In this document: positions 33,580-43,440 of the stretch, piece after piece
Layout of the letters: each line of letters opens with the position of its first letter
Position numbering within the stretch: the first letter of the stretch is position 1
Assembly: GCF_019636075.1 (NCBI RefSeq)
Contig: NZ_JAHBYG010000020.1
Coordinates: forward strand, 1-64,000
DNA from: Ferrovibrio sp.
GTDB lineage: Bacteria; Pseudomonadota; Alphaproteobacteria; Ferrovibrionales; Ferrovibrionaceae
Length of the DNA: 64,000 nucleotides
Reading direction: 5' to 3'
Notes under the pieces: generated by a model
Databases searched by the model: none
Seen by the model: the letters and a program-made list of their open reading frames with translations, nothing else
What the model was told of the DNA's origin: nothing
Translations under genes and position numbers: made by a program

Positions 33580-36042
33580 ATGAAACAAAGATTGGTCGTT
33601 GTCGGCAATGGTATGGCGGCCGGCCGCGTGTTGGAGGAAATGCTCGAGAAGGCGCCCGATGCCTATCAGATTACGATCCTGGGCGCCGAACCGCGGGTGA
33701 ATTACAACCGCATCATGCTATCGCCGGTTCTATCCGGCGAAAAAACCTATGAGGATATCCTGATCCACGATCAGGATTGGTATGCCCGCCATGGCATCGC
33801 GCTGCTGCCGAGGCGCAAAGCCGTGAAGATCGACCGCGCGGCTCGCCAGGTGCACGCGGAAGACGGCACCATCCTGCCTTACGACAAGCTGCTGATCGCC
33901 ACCGGATCGAACCCGATCATGCTGCCGGTGCCCGGCGCCGATCTGCCCGGTGTGCTGGGCTATCGGGATCTGGACGATGTGAATGCCATGCTGAAAGCTG
34001 CCGAAGCCGGCGGCGCGGCCGTGGTGATCGGCGGCGGCCTGCTGGGTCTGGAAGCGGCTGCCGGCCTGAAGGCGCGCGGCATGGATGTGACCGTGCTGCA
34101 TCTGATGCCCACATTGATGGAACGCCAGCTCGATCCGGCCGCAGGCTATCTGCTGCAAAAAGCCATCGAGGCGCGCGGCATCCGCGTCATCACCCGGGCC
34201 AACACCCATGCCATCCTGGGCGAAGATAAAGTGCGCGCCGTGCGCCTGGATGACGGCAGCGAATTGCCCGCCGATATCGTGGTGATGGCGGTGGGCATCC
34301 GGCCCAATGCCCAGCTTGCCAAGGAGGCCGGCCTGGATGTGGGCCGCGGCCTGAAGGTGGACGACACCACGCGCACCAGCGACCCCGATATCTTCGCGGT
34401 GGGCGAATGCGTGGAGCATCGCGGCATTTGCTATGGCCTGGTGGCGCCGCTTTATGAGATGGCGAAGGTGACCGCCGCGCATCTGATCAATCCCTGCGAC
34501 GATGCCTATACCGGCTCGGTCACCTCCACCAAGCTGAAGGTGACCGGCATCGACCTGTTCTCGGCTGGCGATTTCAATGAGGCCAAGGACAGGGAAGAGA
34601 TCGTGCTGCGCGATGCCGCGCGCGGGGTTTACAAACGCCTGGTGATCAAGGACGACCGGATCATCGGCTGCGTGCTGTATGGCGACACAGAAGATGGCAG
34701 CTGGTTCTTCCAGTTGCTGCGCGAGGGCACGCCGATCAACGATCTGCGCGAAACCCTGATATTCGGCCGTGGCTATGCGGGAGGCGCCCCGCTGGACCCT
34801 ATGGCGGCCGTTGCAGCCTTGCCGGATGATGCGGAAATCTGCGGCTGCAACGGCGTATGCAAGAGCAAGATCGTTTCGGCCATCGCCGAAAAGGGCCTGA
34901 CCGACCTGGACCAGGTGCGCGCCCATACCAAGGCGTCTGCCTCTTGCGGCTCCTGCACCGGGCTGGTGGAGAAACTGCTCACCCTCACGCTCGGCGACGG
35001 CTACAAACCGGCAACCGTGAAGGCGATGTGCGGCTGCACGGATCTGGGGCATGACGACGTGCGCCGGCTTATCGTGGCGAAAAACCTGCGCAGCATTCCC
35101 GCCGTGATGCAGGAACTGGAATGGAAGACCTCCTGCGGCTGCGCCAAATGCCGGCCGGCGCTGAATTATTATCTGATCGCCACCTGGCCCGGCGAATATG
35201 TGGACGACATGCAGTCGCGTTTCATCAATGAGCGCGTGCATGCCAATATCCAGAAAGACGGCACATACTCCGTGGTGCCGCGCATGTGGGGCGGCGTGAC
35301 CACGGCGGCCGAATTGCGCGCGATTGCCGATGTGGCCGACAAATTCAATATTCCCACCGTGAAGGTGACCGGCGGCCAGCGCATCGACCTGCTGGGCGTG
35401 AAGAAGGAAGACCTGCCGGCCGTTTGGGCCGACCTGAACGCCGCCGGCATGGTATCCGGCCATGCCTATGGCAAGGCCCTGCGCACGGTGAAAACCTGTG
35501 TGGGCACCGAATGGTGCCGCTTCGGCACCCAGGATTCCACCGGGCTTGGCATCAAGCTGGAAAAATTCTCCTGGGGCAGTTGGACGCCGGCCAAGGTGAA
35601 GTTGGGCGTATCGGGTTGCCCGCGCAATTGCGCCGAAGCCACGGTGAAGGATTTCGGCGTGATCTGCGTCGAGTCCGGCTACGAGCTGCATGTGGCGGGT
35701 GCCGCCGGCCTGCATGTGAAAGCCACGCAATTGCTGTGCAAGGTGGAGACCGAGGCCGAGGTGCTGGAATATTTCGGCGCCCTGATGCAGGCCTACCGCG
35801 AGCAGGCGCGCTACCTGGACCGCATCCATAGCTGGGTCGACCGCGTGGGCCTGGCCAATGTGCAGGCGCAGATCGTGACCGATGCCGAAAAGCGCCAGGC
35901 GCTGTATCTGCGCTTCCTGAAGGCGCAAAGCTTCGCCCAGAGCGATCCTTGGGCCGAGCGCGTGAATGGTGCCGAGGCGCATGAATTCACCGCCATGGCC
36001 GATCTGCGCATGCCGAAAATGGATGTGAAGGAGATGGCGTGA
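33580..36042 (+). CDS. nirB: Assimilatory nitrite reductase large subunit
   Basis: An 820-residue NADH-dependent siroheme nitrite reductase. N-terminal FAD/NAD domains (VVVGNGMAAGRVLE, VNYNRIMLSPVL, ATGSNP, VVIGGGLLGLEAA) run to about residue 400. Two BFD-like [2Fe-2S] segments follow (CGCNGVCKSK with CGSC; CGCTDLGHDD with CGCAKC), then the siroheme/[4Fe-4S] half with CVGTEWC (C640, C646) and CPRNC (C680, C684). It reduces nitrite to ammonium in the cytoplasm. The stop overlaps the nirD start as TGATG. Confidence 0.96.
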   Translation: MKQRLVVVGNGMAAGRVLEEMLEKAPDAYQITILGAEPRVNYNRIMLSPVLSGEKTYEDILIHDQDWYARHGIALLPRRKAVKIDRAARQVHAEDGTILPYDKLLIATGSNPIMLPVPGADLPGVLGYRDLDDVNAMLKAAEAGGAAVVIGGGLLGLEAAAGLKARGMDVTVLHLMPTLMERQLDPAAGYLLQKAIEARGIRVITRANTHAILGEDKVRAVRLDDGSELPADIVVMAVGIRPNAQLAKEAGLDVGRGLKVDDTTRTSDPDIFAVGECVEHRGICYGLVAPLYEMAKVTAAHLINPCDDAYTGSVTSTKLKVTGIDLFSAGDFNEAKDREEIVLRDAARGVYKRLVIKDDRIIGCVLYGDTEDGSWFFQLLREGTPINDLRETLIFGRGYAGGAPLDPMAAVAALPDDAEICGCNGVCKSKIVSAIAEKGLTDLDQVRAHTKASASCGSCTGLVEKLLTLTLGDGYKPATVKAMCGCTDLGHDDVRRLIVAKNLRSIPAVMQELEWKTSCGCAKCRPALNYYLIATWPGEYVDDMQSRFINERVHANIQKDGTYSVVPRMWGGVTTAAELRAIADVADKFNIPTVKVTGGQRIDLLGVKKEDLPAVWADLNAAGMVSGHAYGKALRTVKTCVGTEWCRFGTQDSTGLGIKLEKFSWGSWTPAKVKLGVSGCPRNCAEATVKDFGVICVESGYELHVAGAAGLHVKATQLLCKVETEAEVLEYFGALMQAYREQARYLDRIHSWVDRVGLANVQAQIVTDAEKRQALYLRFLKAQSFAQSDPWAERVNGAEAHEFTAMADLRMPKMDVKEMA

Positions 36043-36410
36043 TGAACATGCTGCCTCTCACATCAAGCGAATGGGCACCCGGAGAATGGGTGGAAATCGG
36101 CGAGTTGGAGGCGATTCCGCGCCGGGGTTCGCGGGTGGTGAAAACCGCGCGCGGCGATATCGCGGTGTTCCGCACGCAGGACGACAAGGTGTTCGCCCTG
36201 GAAGACCGTTGCCCGCATCGCGGCGGGCCGCTTTCGCAAGGCATCGTGCAAGGCGACAGTGTGACCTGCCCGCTGCATAACTGGGAGATCGGCCTGGCCG
36301 ATGGCCGCGCGCGCGGGGCCGATCATGGCTGCGCCCGGCGCATCATGGTGAAACTGGAACATGGCCGCGTCTCGCTGGCCTGGGCCGACCTGATGGAAAC
36401 CGCCTCTTGA
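36042..36410 (+). CDS. nirD: Nitrite reductase small subunit (Rieske type)
   Basis: A 122-residue NirD with a Rieske-like [2Fe-2S] fold: CPHRGGPLSQG and CPLHNWEI supply the Cys-His pairs. ATG 36042 overlaps the nirB TGA; an in-frame GTG lies directly before it. Its TGA (36408-36410) overlaps the TTG start of nasA, so nirB, nirD and nasA are tightly coupled. Confidence 0.95.
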   Translation: MNMLPLTSSEWAPGEWVEIGELEAIPRRGSRVVKTARGDIAVFRTQDDKVFALEDRCPHRGGPLSQGIVQGDSVTCPLHNWEIGLADGRARGADHGCARRIMVKLEHGRVSLAWADLMETAS

Positions 36411-39073
36411 ACGAAACGCGCTCCACCTGCCCCTATTGCGGCGTGGGCTGCGGCGTATTGCTGCGGCCCACAAGCGAAGGCGGGTTGGATGTGCGCGGCG
36501 ATCCTGAGCATCCGGCCAATCGCGGGCGGCTCTGTTCCAAGGGCGCGGCCCTGGGCGAAACCATCGGCCTGCAAGATCGCCTGCTGCATCCGCAAATCCA
36601 TGGCCGCCGTGCCGGCTGGGATGAAGCGCTGAACCTGGTGGCACGGCGCTTTGCCGCCACCATCGCCGCGCATGGGCCGGACAGCGTGGCCTTCTATCTC
36701 TCCGGCCAGTTGCTGACCGAGGATTATTACGTGGCCAACAAGCTGATGAAGGGTTTCATCGGCAGCGGCAATATCGACACCAATTCGCGGCTCTGCATGG
36801 CATCCGCCGTGGCCGGCCATCGCCGCGCCTTCGGCAGCGATACCGTGCCGGGCGTGTATGAGGATATCGAACTGGCCGATCTTGTGGTGCTGGTGGGATC
36901 GAATCTCGCCTGGTGCCATCCGGTGCTGTTTCAGCGTTTGCAGGCGGCCAAGACGGCAAGGCCGGAATTGCGCGTGGTGGTGATCGATCCGCGCCGCACG
37001 CAAACCGCGCGCTTCGCCGATCTGCATCTGCCGTTGCTGCCGGGCAGCGATGTGGCTTTGTTCAATGGCTTGCTGCATTACCTGGCCGGCCATTGCGCAA
37101 CGGACGATGCCTTCGTGGCTGCCCATGTGCAGGGCGCGGAAGCCGCACTGGCGGAAGCTGCCGGCTTCGACATCTCGCAGGTGGCCCGCCTCACCGGCCT
37201 GGCGCCCGATCTGCTGCGGCAATTCTACGCCTGGTTCGCCGAAACGCCCCGCGTGGTCACCGGCTTTTCCATGGGCGTGAATCAATCCAGCAGCGGCACC
37301 GACAAGGTGAACGCGATCATCAATTGCCATCTGCTGACCGGCCGTATCGGCAAGCCTGGCGCTTCGCCGTTTTCCATCACCGGCCAACCCAATGCCATGG
37401 GCGGACGCGAAGTGGGCGGCCTGGCCAATCTGCTGGCAGCCCATATGGAGATCGAAAACCCCGCGCATCGCGCGCTGGTGCGGGATTTCTGGCAAGCACG
37501 GCAATTGACCGAAAAACCCGGCCTGAAAGCCGTGGAAATGTTTGCCGCCTTGCGCGAGGGCCGCATCAAGGCGATCTGGATCGGCGCCACCAATCCGGTG
37601 GACAGCCTGCCGGAAGCCGATCTGGTACGCGCAGCCCTGCAGGCCTGCCCCTTCGTGGTGGTTTCGGATGTGACAATGGCCTCCGACAGCGTGGCCATGG
37701 GCCATGTGCTGTTGCCCGCCGCCGCCTGGGGCGAAAAGGATGGCACGGTGACCAATTCCGAGCGCCGAATTTCGCGCCAGCGCGCCGCCTTGCCGCTGCC
37801 CGGCCAGGCTAGGCCGGATTGGTGGATCTTCGCCCAGGTGGCGCAGCGCATGGGCTTTGCCGATGCGTTCGATTATCCCGATGCGGCAACGATCTTCCGT
37901 GAGCATGCGGCGCTGTCTGGCCTGGGCAACGATGGTAGCCGCGATTTCGATATTTCGGCGCTCACCGAGCTTTCGAGCTGGGCCTACGATGCATTGCCGC
38001 CGCTGCAATGGCCGCTGCCGCGCGGCGCTGAGCTGAGCGATACACCGAAACGTTTTTTCGGCGATGGCGGTTTTTATACGCCGGATCGCCGCGCCCGCAT
38101 GCTGGCCCTGCCCTATCGCATGCCAGCCAGCGGCGCTGATGCGGATTATCCCCTGGTGCTGAATACCGGCCGCCTGCGCGACCAATGGCATACCATGACG
38201 CGCACCGGAAAGGCCGCCCGGCTGATGGCCCATATCGCCGAACCTTTCGCCGAACTGCATCCCGAAGATGCGGCGCAGCTTGGCATCGTTCCGGCCGGCC
38301 TGGTGATGGTGGAAAGTCCGCGCGGCCATGTGCTGGTGCGGGCATTGTTGAGCGAGGACCAGCAGCGCGGCAGCGTTTTCGTGCCGCTGCATTGGACCGA
38401 TCAACTGGCATCGCGCGCTCGCGTGGATGCCTTGATTGCGCCGCATCGAGATCCCTTCTCGGGCCAGCCGGAATTGAAATTCACCCCGGTGCGCGCAAGG
38501 CCCTATAAAGCCGCCTGGTATGGCTTTGCCGTTCTGGCGCAAAAGCCCATGATGCCGGATTGCGACTATTGGGCGCTGGCGCCGGCCCAGGCGGGTTGGC
38601 GGCTGGAATTGGCACATGATGCCATGCCGGCGGATTGGGATAGCTTCGCCCGCATATTGTTCGGCCTTAACAGCGACGATGCCATGTTGGCCTATCACGA
38701 CCGTGCATCCGGTCGCGTGCGGCTGGCGGCGTTTCGCGATGGGCGCCTGCTGGGCGCATTGTTCGTGGCGCCGGAGCCGGTGGAGGTGTCGCGCGCCTGG
38801 GCCGCCGCGCAATTGGAACGCTGCGATGTCAGCCCAGCCGAATGCCTGCGCCTGCTGGCCGGCCGCGCCGGTAATGATCGACCCGATCAGGGTGCCATCC
38901 TCTGCGCCTGCCATGGCGTGGGCGTGAATCCCATTCTGCGTGCCATCACCGAGGCCGGTTGCAACAGCGTGGCGGCCGTGGGCGCCGCCACCAAAGCCGG
39001 CACCAATTGCGGCTCCTGCCAGGGCGAGATACGGAAACTGCTCGATGCGAATGCCATCCAGAAAGCCGGCTGA
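36407..39073 (+). CDS. nasA: Assimilatory nitrate reductase catalytic subunit
   Basis: An 888-residue molybdopterin oxidoreductase. The N-terminal [4Fe-4S] motif is CPYCGVGC (C8, C11, C15) with a fourth Cys in RLCSKG. Mo-bis-MGD signatures include SGQLLTEDYYVANKLMKG, NTGRLRDQWHTMTRTG and GQPNAMGGREVGG. The C-terminus adds a BFD-like [2Fe-2S] module (CACHGVG and NCGSCQGE). The start is TTG 36407 inside the end of nirD. It reduces nitrate to nitrite for NirBD. No separate NasC-type reductase is visible nearby, so the electron donor is unclear. Confidence 0.95.
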   Translation: MNETRSTCPYCGVGCGVLLRPTSEGGLDVRGDPEHPANRGRLCSKGAALGETIGLQDRLLHPQIHGRRAGWDEALNLVARRFAATIAAHGPDSVAFYLSGQLLTEDYYVANKLMKGFIGSGNIDTNSRLCMASAVAGHRRAFGSDTVPGVYEDIELADLVVLVGSNLAWCHPVLFQRLQAAKTARPELRVVVIDPRRTQTARFADLHLPLLPGSDVALFNGLLHYLAGHCATDDAFVAAHVQGAEAALAEAAGFDISQVARLTGLAPDLLRQFYAWFAETPRVVTGFSMGVNQSSSGTDKVNAIINCHLLTGRIGKPGASPFSITGQPNAMGGREVGGLANLLAAHMEIENPAHRALVRDFWQARQLTEKPGLKAVEMFAALREGRIKAIWIGATNPVDSLPEADLVRAALQACPFVVVSDVTMASDSVAMGHVLLPAAAWGEKDGTVTNSERRISRQRAALPLPGQARPDWWIFAQVAQRMGFADAFDYPDAATIFREHAALSGLGNDGSRDFDISALTELSSWAYDALPPLQWPLPRGAELSDTPKRFFGDGGFYTPDRRARMLALPYRMPASGADADYPLVLNTGRLRDQWHTMTRTGKAARLMAHIAEPFAELHPEDAAQLGIVPAGLVMVESPRGHVLVRALLSEDQQRGSVFVPLHWTDQLASRARVDALIAPHRDPFSGQPELKFTPVRARPYKAAWYGFAVLAQKPMMPDCDYWALAPAQAGWRLELAHDAMPADWDSFARILFGLNSDDAMLAYHDRASGRVRLAAFRDGRLLGALFVAPEPVEVSRAWAAAQLERCDVSPAECLRLLAGRAGNDRPDQGAILCACHGVGVNPILRAITEAGCNSVAAVGAATKAGTNCGSCQGEIRKLLDANAIQKAG

Positions 39074-39089
39074 AGCGCCGCCACACCGC

Positions 39090-40511
39090 ATGCAAAAGCT
39101 GGCCAAGCTGCCGCTGTTCATGGATCTGCATGGCCGCCGCGTGCTGGTGGCCGGCAATGGCGGGCCCGCCGCCTGGAAAGCCGAATTGCTGGCGGCCAGC
39201 GGCGCCGATGTTGTTGTGCTGGCCGATGCGCCGGGCGAGGAAATGCAAAGCCTGCTGCACAACGGCGCCGCCGATGGGCAAGTGCTGCATCAGCCGCGAT
39301 GCTGGCAGGATGATGATTTCGCCGGCATGGCACTGGCCGTGATCGAAGCGCAGGACGATGCGGAAGCAGAGCGCTTCCGCATGGCCGCGCATCGCCATGG
39401 CGTGCTGGCCTGCGCTATCGACCGGCCGATGCAGAGCGATGTGCAATTCGGCAGCATCGTGAATCGTTCGCCGATCGTGATCGGAATTTCCACCGATGGC
39501 GCGGCCCCTGTGCTAGGCCAGGCGATCCGTCGCCGTATCGAAATGCTGCTGCCGCCGGCTTTGGCCGATTGGGCAGCCGCGGCGAAAACCCTGCGCAGCC
39601 GCCTGAAGACCATGCTGCCCGATGCCGATGCGCGCCGTGCCTATTGGCGGCGCTGGGCCGAACTGGCTTTCGCGGCTCCAGCCGCCGAGGCCAAAGCCCG
39701 CAGCCTGGCCCTGGCCCATGAGTATCAGGCAACCGGCTGCGCGAGCGGCGGATCGGTAACCCTGGTGGGTGCCGGGCCGGGCGATGCGGAATTGCTGACC
39801 ATCAAGGCGATGCGCGCGCTGCAATCCGCCGATGTGATCCTGTTCGACGACCTTGTGTCGCAGGATGTGCTGGAGCTTGCGCGCCGCGAGGCCAAGCGCA
39901 TGCTGGTGGGCAAACGCGGCCGCCGCGCCAGTTGCAAACAGGACGACATCAACGACCTGATGCTACGCCTGGCAAACCAGGGCAAACATGTTGTGCGGCT
40001 GAAATCCGGCGACCCGATGATTTTCGGCCGCGCCGGCGAGGAGATCGAACGCCTGCGCGCCGCCGGCATTCCGGTGCGCGTGGTGCCGGGCATCACGGCG
40101 GCTTTGGCGGCAGCCGCCAGTCTGGGGGTTTCGCTGACCCATCGCCAGGCGGCGCATTCGGTGCGTTTCGTCACCGGCCATGCGCGCGATGGCAGCATGC
40201 CGGCCGGGCTGGATTGGCGCGGCATGGCCGATCCCGATTGCACACTCATGCTGTATATGGGCGGCGGCACCGCCCCGGCGATTGCCGCGCGGCTGATTGC
40301 CGAAGGCGCATCGCCCGACCTGCCGGTGAGCGCAATGGCCGCCATCTCGCGGCCCGATGAAATGCGCTGGCATGGCTGCTTGCGGGATTTGCTGGAAGGC
40401 TGCCCGCTGAATGCGGGCGAGAGTACCGCCGGTGCGCCGCTGTTGATCGGCATCGGCCAGGTCTTCCGCCAGGCCGCGGCGCAAAGCCGCGACCTGGCGA
40501 TATCGGCGTAA
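39090..40511 (+). CDS. cysG: Siroheme synthase (paralogue in the nitrate operon)
   Basis: A 473-residue CysG with both halves: a dehydrogenase/ferrochelatase N-terminus (VLVAGNGGPAAWKAELL) and a uroporphyrinogen III methyltransferase (VTLVGAGPGDAELLT, RLKSGDPMIFGRAGEE, VVPGITAALAAAASLG). It is clearly divergent from the cys-operon copy at 14.7 kb, so this is not a recent duplication. As last gene of the nitrate operon it supplies siroheme to NirB. ATG 39090 is chosen; ATG 39051, inside nasA, is possible. Two bases separate it from the convergent rho. Confidence 0.93.
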   Translation: MQKLAKLPLFMDLHGRRVLVAGNGGPAAWKAELLAASGADVVVLADAPGEEMQSLLHNGAADGQVLHQPRCWQDDDFAGMALAVIEAQDDAEAERFRMAAHRHGVLACAIDRPMQSDVQFGSIVNRSPIVIGISTDGAAPVLGQAIRRRIEMLLPPALADWAAAAKTLRSRLKTMLPDADARRAYWRRWAELAFAAPAAEAKARSLALAHEYQATGCASGGSVTLVGAGPGDAELLTIKAMRALQSADVILFDDLVSQDVLELARREAKRMLVGKRGRRASCKQDDINDLMLRLANQGKHVVRLKSGDPMIFGRAGEEIERLRAAGIPVRVVPGITAALAAAASLGVSLTHRQAAHSVRFVTGHARDGSMPAGLDWRGMADPDCTLMLYMGGGTAPAIAARLIAEGASPDLPVSAMAAISRPDEMRWHGCLRDLLEGCPLNAGESTAGAPLLIGIGQVFRQAAAQSRDLAISA

Positions 40512-40513
40512 GC

Positions 40514-41842
40514 TCAGGTATTCATCGAGTCGAAGAAATCCGCGTTGGTGCGGCTGTGCTTCAGCTTGTCGAGCAGGAATTCCATGGCATCCTGGCCGCC
40601 CATGGGCATGAGGATACGGCGCAGCACCCACATCTTGGCGAGGATGCCCTTGTCGACCAGCAGTTCTTCCTTGCGGGTGCCGGACTTGGTGATGTCGATG
40701 GCCGGGAAGGTGCGCTTGTCGGCCAGCTTGCGATCCAGGATGATTTCCGAATTGCCGGTGCCCTTGAATTCTTCGAAGATCACTTCGTCCATGCGCGAGC
40801 CGGTATCGATCAGCGCGGTGGCGATGATGGTGAGCGAGCCACCCTCTTCGATATTGCGCGCGGCGCCGAAGAAACGCTTCGGCCGCTGCAACGCATTGGC
40901 ATCCACACCGCCAGTCAGCACCTTGCCGGACGACGGCACCACGGTGTTGTAGGCGCGGGCCAGGCGAGTGATGGAATCCAGCAGGATCACCACATCGCGC
41001 TTATGCTCGACCAGGCGCTTGGCCTTTTCCAACACCATTTCCGTTACCTGCACATGGCGGGTGGCGGGCTCGTCGAAGGTGGAGGAAATCACCTCGCCCT
41101 TCACGGTGCGCTGCATGTCGGTCACTTCTTCCGGGCGCTCGTCGATCAGCAGCACGATCAGATAGACTTCCGGATGATTGGCACTGATGGCATGGGCGAT
41201 ATTCTGCAGCAGCATGGTTTTGCCGGTGCGCGGCGGCGCCACGATCAATGCGCGCTGGCCCTTGCCCTGCGGCGAGATCAGGTCGATCACCCGCGAAGAG
41301 ATGTCTTTCTTAGGCAGCGAGATCAGCTTTTCGCGCTTGGCCGCTTCGCCGCGCGTCTTGGTCGGCGCGATCACGGCCGGGTCTTCCACGAAGGGCAGTT
41401 CCATCTTCAGCCGCTCGTTGGGATAGAGCGGGGTGAGATTGTCGAAATGCACCTTGTGGCGGGTGTTTTCCGGATCTTCGTAATTGATGGTGTTGACCTT
41501 CAGCAGCGCGAAATAGCGCTCGCCATCCTTGGGCGCACGGATGCTGCCTTCGATGGTGTCGCCAGTGCGCAGGCCGAAGCGGCGGATCTGGTTGGGGCTG
41601 ACATAGATATCATCGGGGCCCGGCAGGTAATTGGCTTCCGGCGAGCGCAGGAAGCCGAAGCCATCCTGCAGCACTTCGAGCACGCCCTGGCCGGTGATCT
41701 CGACCTCGCGCTCGGCAAGCTGCTTGAGGATGGCGAACATCATGTCCTGCTTGCGCAGGGTGGATGCGTTCTCGATCTGCAATTCCTCGGCGAAGGCCAG
41801 CAGATCGGTGGGGGATTTGGATTTCAGTTCTTGCAGATTCAT
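40514..41842 (-). CDS. rho: Transcription termination factor Rho
   Basis: A 442-residue hexameric RNA helicase. The N-terminus [21 protein letters not shown] is the Rho helical domain, followed by the cold-shock-like RNA-binding domain ([23 protein letters not shown] across 41560-41640) and the ATPase core with [42 protein letters not shown] and [19 protein letters not shown] 41840-41842 matches the conserved start. The frame stays open upstream for 82 codons but that part is not conserved and precedes the likely transcription start. Confidence 0.97.
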   Translation of the reverse strand: MNLQELKSKSPTDLLAFAEELQIENASTLRKQDMMFAILKQLAEREVEITGQGVLEVLQDGFGFLRSPEANYLPGPDDIYVSPNQIRRFGLRTGDTIEGSIRAPKDGERYFALLKVNTINYEDPENTRHKVHFDNLTPLYPNERLKMELPFVEDPAVIAPTKTRGEAAKREKLISLPKKDISSRVIDLISPQGKGQRALIVAPPRTGKTMLLQNIAHAISANHPEVYLIVLLIDERPEEVTDMQRTVKGEVISSTFDEPATRHVQVTEMVLEKAKRLVEHKRDVVILLDSITRLARAYNTVVPSSGKVLTGGVDANALQRPKRFFGAARNIEEGGSLTIIATALIDTGSRMDEVIFEEFKGTGNSEIILDRKLADKRTFPAIDITKSGTRKEELLVDKGILAKMWVLRRILMPMGGQDAMEFLLDKLKHSRTNADFFDSMNT

Positions 41843-42078
41843 GTGGCGCTCGGGAGAAGAGGGGTCGCTCGAAAAGGAGGGTACCGCGAAGGGAGCCGCA
41901 ACGATGGCGGCAGGAGGGGGAGATTTGGGATGCGACAGCCGCGCTGGGCGTGAGGCCCAATAGGCTGGCGACCGGGTGGCCGGGCCGGAGGGGGTGTTCA
42001 ACACCGGCAGCTTAGTGCCAGCCCGAAACCCATCCACAGAAGCCGGAAGGATGCCCGACCGTATGATCGGACGCCCAG

Positions 42079-42107
42079 GAAATAACAATCGGCCTGGGCG
42101 GTGTCAA
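42079..42107 (-). promoter_or_regulatory. Likely rho promoter with a long leader
   Basis: On the minus strand TTGACA (42102-42107) is followed after 16-17 bases by TTATTT/TATTTC (42079-42085). Transcription would begin near 42072, about 230 bases before the rho start, and this 279-base gap holds no other gene. A long untranslated leader fits the known autoregulation of rho by attenuation; the -10 is only a partial match. Confidence 0.4.
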
Positions 42108-42121
42108 GTGCGGGGTGCTTT

Positions 42122-42775
42122 TCAGCCGATAACGGCAAGAATCAGGAATATGCCGCCAACCGCCCCCACGGCCCAGCCAGCCGGGCCCCAGCCAACCTGC
42201 CCGCCGGCTTTCTGTTCGGCGCGGCCTGGCAGCCAATAGCGCACCAACCGGCGATACAGCAGGATGCTGCCCGCGCATAGGCCATATTGCACCAGGGCCA
42301 AGCCGGCGAAATAGCCCAGCAGCGGTGTGGATTCGGCGCCAACGATGCTTTCGCCGAAGGCATAGCCATGCAGCAGGCCGGCCAACATCAGCAGGGGCAA
42401 AAACAGCATTGCCTGATCGGCACGGCGCCAAACCAGCATCAAACCCAGGATGACCAGGCTGGCCGCCACCAGGATTTCCGAGACCGGCAGATCGAAACCG
42501 GCCACATGCCAGGCCGCCGCCAGCAGGCCCGGCAGAATGAAATACCAGGGCAGCCGAAAGGCATTCGGCCGGGACGCCATGGCCACCGCCGCAGCCAGCA
42601 GGAAGGCCAGATGATCGAGCCCGATCACCGGATGCGCCAGCCCGGAAATCAGGCCGGAAAACAACGTATTAGGCACTTGCCCATCCATCCCGTGATGGGC
42701 CAAGGCAGTCTGGCTGATAAACGCGCCGGCCAATGGCGGCAGGGCGGCGAAAAGCATATGGCGGCGGGTTTTCAT
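42122..42775 (-). CDS. HupE/UreJ family membrane protein (paralogue 1)
   Basis: A 217-residue protein with a cleavable-looking signal (ALA-HHGMDG, exposing histidines) and about six transmembrane helices. GLAHPVIGLDHLAFLLAAA is the HupE/UreJ hallmark, and LAGLLHGYAFGESIVGAE is the second conserved block. Members are linked to nickel/cobalt uptake or metal handling. It is divergent from a DUF2946 / YcnI / PCu(A)C set, so a role in copper or other metal homeostasis is possible but unproven. Confidence 0.85.
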   Translation of the reverse strand: MKTRRHMLFAALPPLAGAFISQTALAHHGMDGQVPNTLFSGLISGLAHPVIGLDHLAFLLAAAVAMASRPNAFRLPWYFILPGLLAAAWHVAGFDLPVSEILVAASLVILGLMLVWRRADQAMLFLPLLMLAGLLHGYAFGESIVGAESTPLLGYFAGLALVQYGLCAGSILLYRRLVRYWLPGRAEQKAGGQVGWGPAGWAVGAVGGIFLILAVIG

Positions 42776-42877
42776 GGCGCGAAGCCTATGCCTGGCGCGG
42801 CCCGGTCGTCAATTGGACTGCCGGGCTGCGACCGCGTGTCGCTTGCCGGGCCGGCGGGGCGCTGCTAGGTGTTGGGC

Positions 42878-43384
42878 ATGCTCGCCACGACATCGAAACC
42901 GGGAATCGCTGTCTTGAGCCGCCCTGATGTCAGCAAATGGGCGGCCAAGGCTGCGTTGTGGTTTGCGCTTGTCTCGCTGGTTTTCCATAGCCTGCTGCCG
43001 CTGGCCTACCAGGCCGCCATGCGCCGCGCCGATACCGGCGGCTACGACAGCATCGTGATCTGCAGCGCGATGGGCATGCGCATGGTGCTGGTGGGGGCCG
43101 ACGGCCTGCCGCTGGCCAACCAATCCGGCAAAAAAGCCGCTGGCACCAGCACGGAAGGCGCCAGCACGGATGGCGACACGTCCGATGACGGCAAGGTCAA
43201 GCATTACGTGCCGCTCTGCCTGGGCCCACCCATGCTGCCCGGCATGCTGCCTTCGGCCGATCTGAGCATTGCCCTGCCGCTGCTGGCCAGCGGCATTGCC
43301 TACATGATGTGGATGGCCGCGCCGCCCCATGGCGTGGATCAAGCCCCTGCCCGCGCACGCGGACCACCGAACGCCCTCGACTGA
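42878..43384 (+). CDS. DUF2946-like small membrane protein
   Basis: A 168-residue protein with a transmembrane helix near residue 30 (LWFALVSLVFHSLLPLAY), a Thr/Ser/Asp-rich loop and KHYVPLCLGPP before a second hydrophobic helix. This resembles DUF2946, small proteins often found with copper-handling genes, although the usual CPLC is reduced to VPLC. ATG 42878 has AGGTG at six-base spacing. It precedes the YcnI-PCu(A)C gene by 56 bases and is probably co-transcribed. Confidence 0.6.
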   Translation: MLATTSKPGIAVLSRPDVSKWAAKAALWFALVSLVFHSLLPLAYQAAMRRADTGGYDSIVICSAMGMRMVLVGADGLPLANQSGKKAAGTSTEGASTDGDTSDDGKVKHYVPLCLGPPMLPGMLPSADLSIALPLLASGIAYMMWMAAPPHGVDQAPARARGPPNALD

Positions 43385-43440
43385 CCTTGCATCGCGCGGC
43401 CCTGCCGTGCGCATTTTCCGTCATTCGAGGGGGTAAACCC

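Noticed and set aside
33730-35982. A 750-codon open frame antisense to nirB
   Set aside because: Same GC-driven artefact; nirB is unambiguous.
36323-39262. A 979-codon open frame antisense to nasA
   Set aside because: Shadow of nasA. The product has no recognisable motif and the sense frame has all the cofactor motifs.
41843-42088. An 82-residue N-terminal extension of Rho
   Set aside because: The frame is open, but its ATG is upstream of the probable transcription start and the sequence is Pro/Ser-rich and not Rho-like.
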